Shown here: positions 9,813-18,652 of the stretch, piece by piece | Numbering within the stretch: the stretch's first letter is position 1 | How the letters are laid out: each line of letters opens with the position of its first letter | Source: Lactococcus nasutitermitis | Lineage (GTDB): Bacteria > Bacillota > Bacilli > Lactobacillales > Streptococcaceae | NCBI RefSeq assembly: GCF_018403765.1 | Contig: NZ_BOVQ01000010.1 | Location: forward strand, 24,237 to 88,236 | DNA length: 64,000 nucleotides | Direction: 5' to 3' | Position numbers and translations under genes: made by a program | Notes under the pieces: model-generated | What the model saw: only the letters and a program-made list of their open reading frames with translations | Told to the model about the DNA's origin: nothing | Database searches by the model: none

Positions 9813-10109
9813 TTATTCAGCGTCTTCGCCGAAGATTTCGATGCTCTTAGAGTCAGCTGTAAGAGTAACGATAGCTTTTTTATAACCAGGTTTTGTACCT
9901 GTATAGCGACCAACGCGTTTTGCTTTAGGTTTAACAGTAACTGTATTTACTGAAGCGACTTTTACACCTTCAAATACTGCTTCAACAGCTTGTTTGATAA
10001 GAAGTTTGTGCGCGCGAGCGTCAACTTCAAAAGTGTATTTTTTTTCATCCATAGCTGCCATAGAAGCTTCTGTGATGATTGGTTTTTTGATTACATCATA
10101 AAGTGACAT
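9813..10109 (-). CDS. rplW: 50S ribosomal protein L23
   Basis: 98 aa. L23 is the docking site for trigger factor and SRP at the tunnel exit; the conserved [19 protein letters not shown] stretch contains the trigger-factor contact region. Its start shares one base with the end of rplD. Confidence 0.97.
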   Translation of the reverse strand: MSLYDVIKKPIITEASMAAMDEKKYTFEVDARAHKLLIKQAVEAVFEGVKVASVNTVTVKPKAKRVGRYTGTKPGYKKAIVTLTADSKSIEIFGEDAE

Positions 10110-10735
10110 TATGCAAGAACCTCCTCAATTTGAGACAGAGCTGATTTTACTACGAGAAGCTTGTCAGTTGATACGATATCAAGTACGCTTACTGTGTTAG
10201 CAGTTGTAACTTTTACGTTTTCAAGGTTACGAGCAGAAAGTGCTGCAAATTCATTGCCTTCGTTTGGAAGAACAACAAGAACCTTACGTTCTAATGAAAG
10301 AGCTGAGATAACTTTTGCAAATTCACTTGTTTTAGGTGCTGCAAATTCAAGTGCATCAACAGCAATCAAATTGCTTTCAGCAACTTTTGTTGAGTAAACT
10401 GATTTAAGAGCAAGTTGACGAACTTTTTGTGGTAACTTGTAAGCATAGCTACGTGGATTAGGTCCGAAGACAGTTCCACCGCCACGGAATTGTGGTGAGC
10501 GGATTGAACCTTGACGGGCACGTCCAGTTCCTTTTTGACGCCATGGTTTTTTACCACCGCCAGATACGAGCGAACGATTTTTATGTGCGTGCGTTCCTTG
10601 ACGGAGGCTGGCGCGTTGTGAGAGAACAACGTCAAACACAACTGATTCATTTGGTTCGATACCAAATACTGTGTCGTTGAGTTCAACTTCTCCAGCTTTT
10701 GTGCCATCTTGTTTGAATAATGATACTTTAGCCAT
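10109..10735 (-). CDS. rplD: 50S ribosomal protein L4
   Basis: 208 aa. Globular rRNA-binding body plus the tunnel loop with [20 protein letters not shown], complete and normal. In other bacteria L4 can also repress its own operon; that is not shown here. Ends with a one-base overlap with rplW and follows rplC by 26 bp. Confidence 0.97.
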   Translation of the reverse strand: MAKVSLFKQDGTKAGEVELNDTVFGIEPNESVVFDVVLSQRASLRQGTHAHKNRSLVSGGGKKPWRQKGTGRARQGSIRSPQFRGGGTVFGPNPRSYAYKLPQKVRQLALKSVYSTKVAESNLIAVDALEFAAPKTSEFAKVISALSLERKVLVVLPNEGNEFAALSARNLENVKVTTANTVSVLDIVSTDKLLVVKSALSQIEEVLA

Positions 10736-10761
10736 TATAGATTATCTATCTCCTTTCCTTC

Positions 10762-11385
10762 TTATTTAGCTTTGATTGCTGATTTGATAACAATCAAAGA
10801 TTTCTTAGCTCCAGGAACGTTACCTTTTACAAGGATAACATTTTTTTCTGGAAGCACTTGTGCAATGACAAGGTTTTGTACGGTAACACGTTGATTACCC
10901 ATGCGCCCTGCAAGGTGTTTACCTTTTGGCACACGGTTAGCGGCTACAGGTCCCATTGAACCTGGACGACGGTGGTAACGAGAACCATGAGCCATAGGTC
11001 CACGTGATTGTCCCCAACGTTTGATAGGTCCTTGGTAACCTTTACCTTTTGATGTTCCGGTAACATCTACGACATCTCCAGCTGCGAATGTATCAACAGT
11101 GATTTCTGAGCCAACTTCTAAGCCTTCGAGTCCTTTAAATTCACGAACGAAGCGCTTAGGAGTCGTGTTAGCTTTAGCAGCGTGACCTTTGGCGGGTTTG
11201 TTAGTCAAAACTTCACGAAGTGTATCGAAACCAACTTGAGTTGCTTCATAGCCGTCTGTTTCAACAGATTTGACTTGGAGAACTGTGTTAGGAGTTGCTT
11301 CAATTACAGTTACGGGGATTAATTCACCGTTTTCTGTGAAGATTTGAGTCATTCCCACTTTTTTCCCTAAGATTCCTTTTGACAT
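10762..11385 (-). CDS. rplC: 50S ribosomal protein L3
   Basis: 207 aa from the ATG at 11385 ([16 protein letters not shown]), which has AAGAAAGG at the proper distance; the frame continues 11 codons upstream but those lack a ribosome site and are not part of L3 in the family. L3 is an assembly initiator that reaches towards the peptidyl-transferase centre; the [18 protein letters not shown] region is intact. A 160-bp spacer with a long inverted repeat lies upstream. Confidence 0.96.
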   Translation of the reverse strand: MSKGILGKKVGMTQIFTENGELIPVTVIEATPNTVLQVKSVETDGYEATQVGFDTLREVLTNKPAKGHAAKANTTPKRFVREFKGLEGLEVGSEITVDTFAAGDVVDVTGTSKGKGYQGPIKRWGQSRGPMAHGSRYHRRPGSMGPVAANRVPKGKHLAGRMGNQRVTVQNLVIAQVLPEKNVILVKGNVPGAKKSLIVIKSAIKAK

Positions 11386-11443
11386 GAGAATACCTTTCTT
11401 AATGTGTGAGTTTTTCATCTAATAATAATTAAGATGAATAGTG

Positions 11444-11551
11444 CTTTAATTGCGTGATTTTTTGTTCAATACGAGGAAGGCGAAGCGAAGTTACCTAAAG
11501 GCAATGAGCTGAAGCCTGACGAAGTATTGGGCGAAAAAGCACCAATTAAAG
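11444..11551 (-). other. Long imperfect inverted repeat between rpsJ and rplC
   Basis: Arms of about 33 nt: CTTTAATTG...CAATAC on one side (from 11444) and GTATTG...CAATTAAAG on the other (to 11551), with an internal G+C-richer segment (AGGCGAAGC, GCTGAAGCC). The right arm begins within the last codons of rpsJ. The transcript could fold into a hairpin of about 108 nt. It may be an attenuator-like element, an RNA processing site or a small mobile remnant. Confidence 0.6.
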
Positions 11552-11854
11552 TTTGATTTCGATGTTGACACCACTTGGCAAATCAAGTTTCATCAATGAA
11601 TCAACTGTTTTTTGTGTTGGTTCGATGATGTCAATCAAGCGTTTGTGTGTGCGCATTTCGAATTGTTCGCGGCTGTCTTTGTATTTGTGCGTTGCACGAA
11701 TAACTGTATAGACACTGCGGTCAGTAGGAAGTGGAATTGGTCCACTTACTTCTGCATTTGTACGCTTAGCAGTTTCAACGATTTTTTCAGCTGCTGCGTC
11801 CAAAATACGATGTTCATAAGCTTTCAAGCGAATACGAATTTTTTTAGTTGCCAT
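11546..11854 (-). CDS. rpsJ: 30S ribosomal protein S10
   Basis: 102 aa; [19 protein letters not shown] and [21 protein letters not shown] are diagnostic. S10 is a head protein of the 30S subunit and, with NusB and NusG, part of antitermination complexes. First gene of the operon, behind a structured leader and a strong promoter. Confidence 0.97.
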
Positions 11855-11891
11855 TTTTTCTCCTTCGTCTATTTTTTAATAGGCTAGCTCT

Positions 11892-11948
11892 GTGAGAAAA
11901 CCGGCACGCTGGTATGGCAATACCTTCGGGTGTGTCGCAACCTCTCAC
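11892..11948 (-). promoter_or_regulatory. Structured leader of the S10 operon
   Basis: GTGAGA at 11892-11897 pairs with TCTCAC at 11943-11948, enclosing a GGTAT/ATACC hairpin and a GC-rich core (GTTGCGACACACCC on the minus strand). Its place between the promoter and rpsJ suggests a ribosomal-protein leader; which protein would bind is not known. Confidence 0.55.
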
Positions 11949-11984
11949 TTCATTGCTACATACTGTTTTTAACAGCACCTGTCT

Positions 11985-12013
11985 ATTTTATCAAAGCTAA
12001 TGTGACTTGTCAA
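11985..12013 (-). promoter_or_regulatory. Promoter of the S10 operon
   Basis: On the minus strand, TTGACA (12008-12013), a 17-bp spacer and TAAAAT (11985-11990). Near-consensus sigma-A promoter about 130 bp before rpsJ. Confidence 0.85.
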
Positions 12014-12086
12014 GACTGGGAGACTATTTTTTTTGTATTTTTTGGAGATCCATATTTCGTTTTCTTGTTTTTTAGGAGTTAGAATT

Positions 12087-12114
12087 TTGTTCATTCATTA
12101 AATTTTGTTATAAT
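12087..12114 (+). promoter_or_regulatory. Promoter of mscL
   Basis: TTGTTC (12087-12092), 16-bp spacer, TATAAT (12109-12114); 28 bp before the mscL ATG, which has a strong AAGGAGG. Confidence 0.75.
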
Positions 12115-12142
12115 GTTTATAAATATGTAATAAGGAGGATTT

Positions 12143-12508
12143 ATGTTAAAAGAATTTAAGAATTTTATTTTACGTGGCAACGTGCTTGATTTGGCCGTTG
12201 GTGTCATTATTGGTGCTGCCTTTACGGCGCTGGTTAAGTCTTTGGTGGATAATTTAATCAATCCTTTAATCGGACTTTTCGTGCAAAATAGTGCATTGGC
12301 TCATTTGTACTTTACAGTTGGCAAGGCTAAATTTACTTATGGTTCATTTATCAATGATTTAATTAATTTTGTGATTACAGCCTTTGTTGTGTTCCTTATG
12401 ATTAAAGCTATCAATAAACTCTTTCCTAAAAAAGAAGATACTGCTGCGGTTATTGAGAGTGAAGAATTGGAAACTTTGCGTGAAATTCGTGATTTATTGA
12501 AAAAATAA
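12143..12508 (+). CDS. mscL: Large-conductance mechanosensitive channel MscL
   Basis: 121 aa, typical length. N-terminal amphipathic helix [27 protein letters not shown] with the conserved pore glycines, two membrane helices (about 15-45 and 70-95) and a charged C-terminal helix. Opens under membrane tension as a homopentamer to release solutes in osmotic downshock. Transcribed alone, away from the S10 operon, ending in a strong terminator shared with the convergent MATE gene. Confidence 0.96.
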   Translation: MLKEFKNFILRGNVLDLAVGVIIGAAFTALVKSLVDNLINPLIGLFVQNSALAHLYFTVGKAKFTYGSFINDLINFVITAFVVFLMIKAINKLFPKKEDTAAVIESEELETLREIRDLLKK

Positions 12509-12530
12509 GCCTGTTGGCTTATTTTTTTGT
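12504..12530 (+). terminator. Terminator of mscL
   Basis: AATAAGCC/GGCTTATT stem, loop TGTT, then T7. It overlaps the last codons of the convergent transporter gene. Confidence 0.9.
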
Positions 12531-13799
12531 CAGTTGATAAAATTTTATTTTTAAAAATATAAAGCGAAAAAGGTTGTCTAAGACGACAGCTATCCAGACG
12601 CCAACAAGTCCTAGATGAAGGAAAATTCCTAAGAAACTGCCTAAGATAAGACGGATGGCAAACATTCCAATCGTTGTCGTGTAGAAGGGAAGTTTTGCAT
12701 TTCCTATTCCTTGGAAGGCTGCCGTGTAAGTTGTTGTGCCTGTGACGAAGAAAGTTGCTAAGAGTGAGAATAAAATGACGGTATCGCTACTTTGTGTGGC
12801 GATTTTTTCTGTGGTAAATAGAGCATTAAGCCAATGGCTGCTTGCAAAAAGGAAAAGTCCAATAATGAGCATCATGATGCTGGATAACCAATAAGTGCGG
12901 CGAATGTATTGCTTGATATTGTTGATATTTTCCTGCGCAAACTCTTGTGCAACTAAAATGACGGTGACCGTTGCCATACCGAATGCGGGCATATAGTTGA
13001 ATTGTGTGATGCTTTCGCCAATAGCATTTCCTGCAAAAACACGACTTCCAAAACTGATGACGAGCGCCATGACGAGCAAATCGCCAATCCGCATGGATAA
13101 ACGTTCTCCTGTGGCTGGAATGGTCAAGTTTATCAACTCTTTGTCAAGTTTTTCTCGGAAGAAATGACGTGTGGGATGTTCGGTGTTTAATTTTTTATAG
13201 AGAAAAATACTCGCAATGAGACGTGCTACAATCGTGCCAAGTGCTGCTCCGACGACTCCGAAATGAAAAACGAAAATTAGAGTTGCTGAAAAAATCAAAT
13301 TGAGAATATTTGCCATAAAACTTGCCCACATGGGCGTTTTTGTATTGCCTCGCGCACGCAGAAAACTGCCAAAAGTCGTCATCAAGCCAAGTAAAATAAT
13401 CATTCCTCCTACTAAGGCAAGATAGACTGTGGCAAGATTTAACACGGTCGCGCGCGCACCAATGATATAAGCAATCGGTCTGCCAAGGGTGACCGAAAGA
13501 ATTCCCATCATTAGACTGACGAGAACGGTGAATTTTACTGCTGAATTGGCAAGTTGCTGGACTTTGTCAGTGTTTTTTTCGGCGATTTTGCGGGCGAATA
13601 GGCTAGAAACCATTGTGCCGAGGGCTATAAAAATCGCTTGATAGACTGTGATAACATTGTTGGCGAGGGAAACAGCGGCAACTGCTGAAAGACTGATATG
13701 TGACACGAGAAATGTGTCGGAAAGTCCTACGAGCATTTGCAGGAAATTTTCGATAATCGCTGGGAAGGCAAACTTTACTATTTCGCGGCTTGACTTCAT
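12519..13799 (-). CDS. MATE family efflux transporter
   Basis: 426 aa, twelve predicted membrane segments in two related halves, as in MATE (NorM/DinF-like) cation-coupled multidrug exporters. MKSSREIVKFAFPAIIENFL and the early VSLANNV helix are typical. The ATG overlaps the thrC stop (ATGA), so it is translationally coupled to thrC. Substrate unknown; the link to threonine synthesis could mean amino-acid or metabolite export but that is speculation. Confidence 0.85.
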   Translation of the reverse strand: MKSSREIVKFAFPAIIENFLQMLVGLSDTFLVSHISLSAVAAVSLANNVITVYQAIFIALGTMVSSLFARKIAEKNTDKVQQLANSAVKFTVLVSLMMGILSVTLGRPIAYIIGARATVLNLATVYLALVGGMIILLGLMTTFGSFLRARGNTKTPMWASFMANILNLIFSATLIFVFHFGVVGAALGTIVARLIASIFLYKKLNTEHPTRHFFREKLDKELINLTIPATGERLSMRIGDLLVMALVISFGSRVFAGNAIGESITQFNYMPAFGMATVTVILVAQEFAQENINNIKQYIRRTYWLSSIMMLIIGLFLFASSHWLNALFTTEKIATQSSDTVILFSLLATFFVTGTTTYTAAFQGIGNAKLPFYTTTIGMFAIRLILGSFLGIFLHLGLVGVWIAVVLDNLFRFIFLKIKFYQLTKK

Positions 13800-15274
13800 T
13801 TCAGCTTGAGATAGCTTTCTACTTCGTGTTGCATCTCTGCGGTTGCAATTACTGTATTGTGTCGGATTTCAGCATTAAATAAATCGCTAACTGCCTTTGG
13901 CAATGGTGTTTTGCTGATTTTTTCGAGTGCTTCAACGGCTTCAAAATCTGTTAGATTTTTTGACGGTTCTGTCAAAGATTCTAAGACGACTTTTGGAAAT
14001 TTGTAAGGGCTGGCTGTGCTGACAACAACTGTTTTTTCTGCTGGTTTCAGGCGGCGATAAACGGCACTGGCAACTGCTGTGTGGGGGTCAAGAACATAAT
14101 GTTCCTCCACAAATGTTGTTGCAATTTCGTCAGAAATAACTGCTTCAGAAGCCCAATCTGCTGAGAAATTCGCCAATTTTTCTTGCATTTTTTCTGTAAT
14201 TTTGTATTCGCCAGTTTTTGACAGTTCTGTCAAAAATTTTGAGGTCATTTTATCGTCTTCGTCAGTCAGCTCAAAAATCAATCGTTCAAGATTTGATGAG
14301 ATGAGAATGTCCATAGATGGCGAACTTGTCACATAAAAATTGCGTTTTTTATTGTAAGTACCTGTGTTGAAAAAATCTGTCAGGACATTATTCTTGTTGG
14401 AAGCACAAATGAGTTGCTTGATTGGAAGTCCAATTTTTCTAGCATAATGTGCGGCAAGGATATTTCCAAAATTGCCAGTTGGTACAGAAAAATCAATTTT
14501 TTCACCTGCTGTGATGTTGCCAGACTTGACAAGTTGTGCGTAAGCGTAGATATAGTAAGCAACTTGTGGAATTAAGCGTCCAATGTTCATTGAGTTTGCT
14601 GATGAAAATTGTTTGCCATTTGCCAGCATTTTTTGACGGAGTTTTTCGTCATTAAACATTGTTTTGACAGCTGTTTGTGCTTCGTCAAAATTACCGTCAA
14701 TCCCAACGACATGAACATTTTCGCCTGTTTGCGTGAGCATCTGTCGTTCTTGAATTTTGCTGACACCATTTTTCGGATAGAAAACAATAATTTTTGTCTG
14801 AGGAACGTCCGCAAATCCTGCCATAGCAGCTTTTCCTGTATCACCTGATGTTGCTGTCAAAATCACAATTTCATTGTCCACCGCATTTTTCTTTGCTGAC
14901 AGAGTTGTCAAAAATGGTAAAATTGACAGCGCCATATCTTTGAAAGCAATCGTTTCGCCGTGGAAAAGTTCCAGCACAAAATGGTCGCCAACCTGCTTAA
15001 CTGGGGCAATTTCTGCTGTATCAAATTTTTTCCCATAGGCAGATTTGACAGCTTTGTCAATTTCTTCGTGACTGAAATCATCAAAAAATGCTGACAAAAC
15101 AAGTGTTGCAATTTCCTGATAAGTTGCATTTTTCAGTTGGTCAAAATCCAAGTCAACTTTAGGAAATTTGACAGGAACATAAAGTCCACCATCAGTTGCC
15201 AAACCTTGCAAAATCGCCTGACTTGCCGTAACTTGATTTGATTTATTTCTTGTGGATTGATAGAGTAATGGCAT
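13796..15274 (-). CDS. thrC: Threonine synthase
   Basis: 492 aa from the ATG at 15274 (MPLLYQSTRNKSN); a GTG four codons earlier is less likely. PLP enzyme converting O-phosphohomoserine to threonine. The PLP lysine lies in AFKDMALSIL (about residue 110) and the glycine-rich phosphate loop follows. Four palindrome-like copies occur inside the gene and encode KFLTELSK, LTEPSKN, LTTLSAK and IDKAVKS; all keep the frame. No T-box leader was seen. Confidence 0.95.
   Translation of the reverse strand: MPLLYQSTRNKSNQVTASQAILQGLATDGGLYVPVKFPKVDLDFDQLKNATYQEIATLVLSAFFDDFSHEEIDKAVKSAYGKKFDTAEIAPVKQVGDHFVLELFHGETIAFKDMALSILPFLTTLSAKKNAVDNEIVILTATSGDTGKAAMAGFADVPQTKIIVFYPKNGVSKIQERQMLTQTGENVHVVGIDGNFDEAQTAVKTMFNDEKLRQKMLANGKQFSSANSMNIGRLIPQVAYYIYAYAQLVKSGNITAGEKIDFSVPTGNFGNILAAHYARKIGLPIKQLICASNKNNVLTDFFNTGTYNKKRNFYVTSSPSMDILISSNLERLIFELTDEDDKMTSKFLTELSKTGEYKITEKMQEKLANFSADWASEAVISDEIATTFVEEHYVLDPHTAVASAVYRRLKPAEKTVVVSTASPYKFPKVVLESLTEPSKNLTDFEAVEALEKISKTPLPKAVSDLFNAEIRHNTVIATAEMQHEVESYLKLK
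13955..13976. repeat. TGACAG palindrome, copy 3 (variant, in thrC)
   Basis: Core GACGGTTCTGTC; encodes LTEPSKN. Confidence 0.8.
14215..14236. repeat. TGACAG palindrome, copy 4 (in thrC)
   Basis: Perfect copy; encodes FLTELSK. Confidence 0.95.
14893..14914. repeat. TGACAG palindrome, copy 5 (variant, in thrC)
   Basis: Core GACAGAGTTGTC; encodes LTTLSAK. Confidence 0.6.
15042..15063. repeat. TGACAG palindrome, copy 6 (variant, in thrC)
   Basis: Core GACAGCTTTGTC, the same core as the intergenic copies at 24772 and 60253; encodes IDKAVKS. Confidence 0.65.
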
Positions 15275-15341
15275 ACATTTTCTCACTTTCGGAATTTTCT
15301 ATATTATATCATAAATTCTCAATTTCGTTAAGTAGACAATG

Positions 15342-15371
15342 AAAAACAGACATCTAGCGACATCTGTTTTT
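15342..15371 (-). terminator. Terminator after nusG
   Basis: AAAAACAGA/TCTGTTTTT arms with a partly paired 12-nt middle, seven bases after the nusG stop. Confidence 0.75.
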
Positions 15372-15377
15372 CTAAAA

Positions 15378-15941
15378 TCATGCTTCTTGAATTTCCTCGA
15401 TTTGGTGCAAATCCAGCTCTACCGGTGTTTCGCGACCAAACATATCTACTGTCAATTTCACTTTGTCGCCATTGATTTCTGTGATTGGCGCTTCAAAACC
15501 AGAAAATGCACCGTCAACAATGCGAACGCGCTTCCCAACAAAAATCTCGAAATCAATCTGACGCACCATTTTGCCCATGCCAACCAAAATCTCGTTAATT
15601 TCTTCTTCAAAAAGTGGCGTTGGTTTTGAACGATTTCCGTGAGAACCCACGAAACCAGTGACATTTGGCGTATTACGGACAATAAACCAAGCTTCATCGG
15701 TCATATTCATTTCGACCAGCACATAACCTGGAAAAAGATTTTCCTCAATATCTTTCATTTTGCCATTGACTTCCGTGCGAATTGTTTCCGTAGGAATTTC
15801 CACACGCAAAATCTTGTCTGCCATATTGTACAGCTCAGCGCGGTCCAGCAAATCCTGTTTGACCTTATTTTCGTAGCCAGAGTAAGTCTGGATAACGAAC
15901 CAGCCTTGGTCAAAATTTACCGTATTTGTAGTTTCATCCAT
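15378..15941 (-). CDS. nusG: Transcription elongation/antitermination factor NusG
   Basis: 187 aa. NGN domain with GWFVIQTYSGYENKVKQDL at the start and NLFPGYVLVEM, NTPNVTGFVG in the middle, then a C-terminal KOW domain (VGKRVRIVDGAFSGFEAPI). It binds RNA polymerase and modulates pausing and termination. Follows secE, as in most Firmicutes, after a 221-bp spacer that contains two palindrome copies and a short hairpin. AAGAGG precedes the start. Confidence 0.96.
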   Translation of the reverse strand: MDETTNTVNFDQGWFVIQTYSGYENKVKQDLLDRAELYNMADKILRVEIPTETIRTEVNGKMKDIEENLFPGYVLVEMNMTDEAWFIVRNTPNVTGFVGSHGNRSKPTPLFEEEINEILVGMGKMVRQIDFEIFVGKRVRIVDGAFSGFEAPITEINGDKVKLTVDMFGRETPVELDLHQIEEIQEA

Positions 15942-15994
15942 TTTTAAATACCTCTTATTTTTTATTCATATTTCAATTTTTTTGTAAAACAAAA

Positions 15995-16008
15995 AGGGTC
16001 AACACCCT
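15995..16008 (-). terminator. Weak hairpin between secE and nusG
   Basis: AGGGT/ACCCT stem with loop GTTG followed by TTTTTGTTTT on the minus strand; could attenuate read-through from secE into nusG. Confidence 0.5.
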
Positions 16009-16086
16009 CGAGCAAACATATTATATCACGTTTGACGAAGAAATAAAAGACTATTATTCATTTTTTCACAAAAAATAGCTTAAATT

Positions 16087-16108
16087 TTTTTGACAGCTTT
16101 GTTAAAAA
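16087..16108. repeat. TGACAG palindrome, copy 7 (variant)
   Basis: Core GACAGCTTTGTT in the secE-nusG spacer, one of two neighbouring copies. Confidence 0.7.
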
Positions 16109-16137
16109 GTTTTTTAGACAAAAAAATCCTGTCAATT

Positions 16138-16159
16138 TTTTTGACAGAACTGTAAAAAA
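16138..16159. repeat. TGACAG palindrome, copy 8 (one change)
   Basis: Core GACAGAACTGTA, 3 bp after the secE stop codon. Confidence 0.85.
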
Positions 16160-16162
16160 TTT

Positions 16163-16357
16163 TTATTTGTGCATCAAAGGCAACAAATGACTGACTGCTG
16201 ACGTAATACCATTTTGACTAATCCAGTCAAAAATCATAATAAACACCAAGAAGAAAATCGTGTACTCAACCACTTGAAAGAAATCACGAACAGATTCTTT
16301 TCGCGTTGGCCACGTTGTTAATTTCATTTCTTCAATGATACCTTTAATAAATTTCAT
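16163..16357 (-). CDS. secE: Preprotein translocase subunit SecE
   Basis: 64 aa, the short Gram-positive form: an amphipathic N-terminal helix with the conserved EEMKLTTWPTRKE, then one membrane helix (about 30-48). Clamps SecY in the translocon. Sits between rpmG and nusG in the standard order. Confidence 0.95.
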   Translation of the reverse strand: MKFIKGIIEEMKLTTWPTRKESVRDFFQVVEYTIFFLVFIMIFDWISQNGITSAVSHLLPLMHK

Positions 16358-16407
16358 CTCTTTTCACCGCTGCCAAAACTGACAACTCTCCATTTTCTCA
16401 AAAATTA

Positions 16408-16429
16408 TTTTTGACAGTTTCATCAAAAA
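16408..16429. repeat. TGACAG palindrome, copy 9 (degenerate)
   Basis: Core GACAGTTTCATC, 5 bp after the rpmG stop; the right arm has lost the match. Confidence 0.6.
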
Positions 16430-16434
16430 ATATT

Positions 16435-16593
16435 TTACCGTGTTTCTTTGTGCAATGTATGTTTACCACACGTTTTACAAAACTTTTTTACTTCGATTCT
16501 TTTATCTTTTGCATTGCTCGACAAATTCAACGTATAATTTCGTGAACCACAAACCGTGCAAGCTAATCCTGCTTTTTTTAACATATTATTCAT
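16435..16593 (-). CDS. rpmG: 50S ribosomal protein L33
   Basis: 52 aa from ATG 16593, or 49 aa from the in-frame ATG at 16584 ([13 protein letters not shown]), which family members favour. Four cysteines in CTVCG and CKTCG make the zinc-binding form. Neither start has a clear Shine-Dalgarno. Lies directly before secE, a conserved order in streptococci and lactococci. Confidence 0.9.
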   Translation of the reverse strand: MNNMLKKAGLACTVCGSRNYTLNLSSNAKDKRIEVKKFCKTCGKHTLHKETR

Positions 16594-16660
16594 TTTATCA
16601 AAAAGACATCAAAAGCGCAAGTTCTCTCTTTTATTCTATTTTCAAGACCGCTCGTTTATT

Positions 16661-18487
16661 TTACTTTTTAGTTGCCGCCATAGTATCAGCAATCAATCGT
16701 GCATAAGCAATCGCACCAGTTCCTTTAGGGTGAATATTGTCACTCCAAAACCAATCCGTTTTACCTGCTGAAGCTGCATACCAGTTAATAATTTTTAGAT
16801 TATGATATTTTTTTGCCGCTGCCGCAAGTTGTGCATTATTGACTGAAATCCAAGGTTTCCCAGGCGCACGATTATTTATCCAGTAAACAGGTTTATTCCC
16901 AGCCAAAGCCATGATTTTATCAATATAATTCACACCGCCAATCGTCAAAGTCCCATTCGTCCCAAGCCCAATCAACAGCGCATCCGAAGCTTTTATCTTC
17001 GCTTGATTTTTCTCTAAAAATTTCTCACCAACATTAGCTTGCTCCCCAACTACCGCAGAAATATTCATTTGAGGAAATACTTCACTTAAATCTGTCGAAC
17101 CAGCCACCATGACTGAATCCCCAATCGCCAAAACTTTCATTTCACTCGCTTTTTCAGCAATAACAGGCTCTACCTTATATTTGGAAGCAATAGTTTTCAA
17201 GGGTTTACTAACCTTAGCATTTGCCGTCGCTTCTTCCCGTTTTTGCAGGACTGCCTGTTGTGCCAAAATCTTTTTTTGCAAAATTTCCTGATCATGTGGC
17301 GAAGCCGGAGAAAATATAATCACAGCCAACATGGCAACAATCAGTAGCAAAATACCTGACGTTACCAACTTTTTAAGTTTGAGCCAGTTCCCACCAAATA
17401 CATAATTCCGAACAACACTCAATGTATTGCTATAATCAAAATTCTTCAAAGGCGTTTCAATGAAACGATAAGAAAGTTCCGACAATCCAACAATAAGTGC
17501 TAATTGCCAAAGCACATTATACCAAGCTGTCGGGTTCAGCAACTTCGCCGCAACCAAAGCCAAAACAGGCAACTGCCAAAGATAAATACCATACGAACGC
17601 GAGCCAATATAGCTAAAGACAGGATTACTAAAGACCTTATCAATCCCAAAAGCAGGCTGAGCAACCAAAGCAATCAGTACCATCGTTAACAGACTAACTG
17701 CCCACATTCCCCCGTAATAAGTGACCGCACTTTGCGCCGGCATGAAGAAATAAGCAAGAACGCTCAAAGCAAATGCAGCCGCTGCCAATCCTAATCCCAC
17801 ACGTTTTCCACGCTCATTTACTTTTAATTTCTTTCTTAAAGGAAGAACAAATGCAAGACTTGCACCCATCACCAAACTAAACAAACGTGTATCCGTACCA
17901 TAGTAAACGCGCGTAGGGTCTTGTCCTGGCACAAACAAAACAGCCATCCAAATCACTGAAATCAAAGTAATTCCACTTAAAATCAAGAAAATCTTTCCAC
18001 GATTTTTAACAAATTTCAGTAAAATAAACAACAACAAAGGGAAAAGCAGGAAAAATTGTCCCTCAATCGACAAATAATAAATATGTTTAAAAGGAGATTC
18101 CCCGGCAATATTTGCAAAATACGAATCCCCCTGCGCAATCTGCCACCAGTTCTGGATAGAAAGCACACTAGAAAAGAAGTCAGAACCCAAACCGCGCAAC
18201 TCATCTCTCTGAAAAATCAACAAATAAGGCGTGACAATCAAGAAAACAGCAATCATCAGCGGATAAATTCGCTTCAGACGCCGTCCCCAAAACTGCAAAA
18301 TATTCAATTTTCCTGTTTGTTGATATTCACGTAGCAAAGAATCTGTTACAAGATAGCCCGAAAGGACAAGGAACAATACAACGCCGAGAAAACCACCGCG
18401 CAAAACATTGGGATAAATATGATATAGAATAACTGCAAACACCCCAAGCGTCCGCAAACCATCAAAACCAGTGACGTAGCGTTTCAT
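16661..18487 (-). CDS. oatA: Peptidoglycan O-acetyltransferase OatA
   Basis: 608 aa. N-terminal acyltransferase-3 domain with about ten or eleven membrane helices (FDGLRTLGVFAVILYH start motif), then an extracellular SGNH esterase-fold domain: GDS near residue 457, GTNG, and the DNIHP pair near residue 583-587. The integral part passes acetyl groups across the membrane and the SGNH part O-acetylates MurNAc, giving lysozyme resistance. Placed between pbp2A and rpmG, both cell-wall and housekeeping genes. Family well recognised; acetylation of other wall polymers is possible. Confidence 0.9.
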   Translation of the reverse strand: MKRYVTGFDGLRTLGVFAVILYHIYPNVLRGGFLGVVLFLVLSGYLVTDSLLREYQQTGKLNILQFWGRRLKRIYPLMIAVFLIVTPYLLIFQRDELRGLGSDFFSSVLSIQNWWQIAQGDSYFANIAGESPFKHIYYLSIEGQFFLLFPLLLFILLKFVKNRGKIFLILSGITLISVIWMAVLFVPGQDPTRVYYGTDTRLFSLVMGASLAFVLPLRKKLKVNERGKRVGLGLAAAAFALSVLAYFFMPAQSAVTYYGGMWAVSLLTMVLIALVAQPAFGIDKVFSNPVFSYIGSRSYGIYLWQLPVLALVAAKLLNPTAWYNVLWQLALIVGLSELSYRFIETPLKNFDYSNTLSVVRNYVFGGNWLKLKKLVTSGILLLIVAMLAVIIFSPASPHDQEILQKKILAQQAVLQKREEATANAKVSKPLKTIASKYKVEPVIAEKASEMKVLAIGDSVMVAGSTDLSEVFPQMNISAVVGEQANVGEKFLEKNQAKIKASDALLIGLGTNGTLTIGGVNYIDKIMALAGNKPVYWINNRAPGKPWISVNNAQLAAAAKKYHNLKIINWYAASAGKTDWFWSDNIHPKGTGAIAYARLIADTMAATKK

Positions 18488-18550
18488 TCGTCTTCCTTCC
18501 TAATATTTCTAAAAAAATATAACACCATTTTACTTTTTAATATCATCTTG

Positions 18551-18570
18551 AAAAGCTCACATTAGCTTTT
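18551..18570. terminator. Hairpin terminator after pbp2A
   Basis: AAAAGCT/AGCTTTT arms around CACATT, T-rich on both sides, in the oatA-pbp2A spacer. Confidence 0.65.
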
Positions 18571-18652
18571 TCCAAAATTTTATATTCTTATTTTACCATA
18601 AAATCAACATATTGTTCAGTTATTTACAGACATTCTTACGTTTTTTTCGAAA

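Noticed and set aside
14641..14665. TTTTGACAGCTGTTTG in thrC, and similar half-sites at 2071, 29236, 34281 and 51018
   Set aside because: Only one arm is present; in an A+T-rich genome single arms are expected by chance, so I did not count them as copies.
15275..15380. T-box leaders for thrC or proS
   Set aside because: No specifier stem or T-box sequence is visible upstream of either gene.
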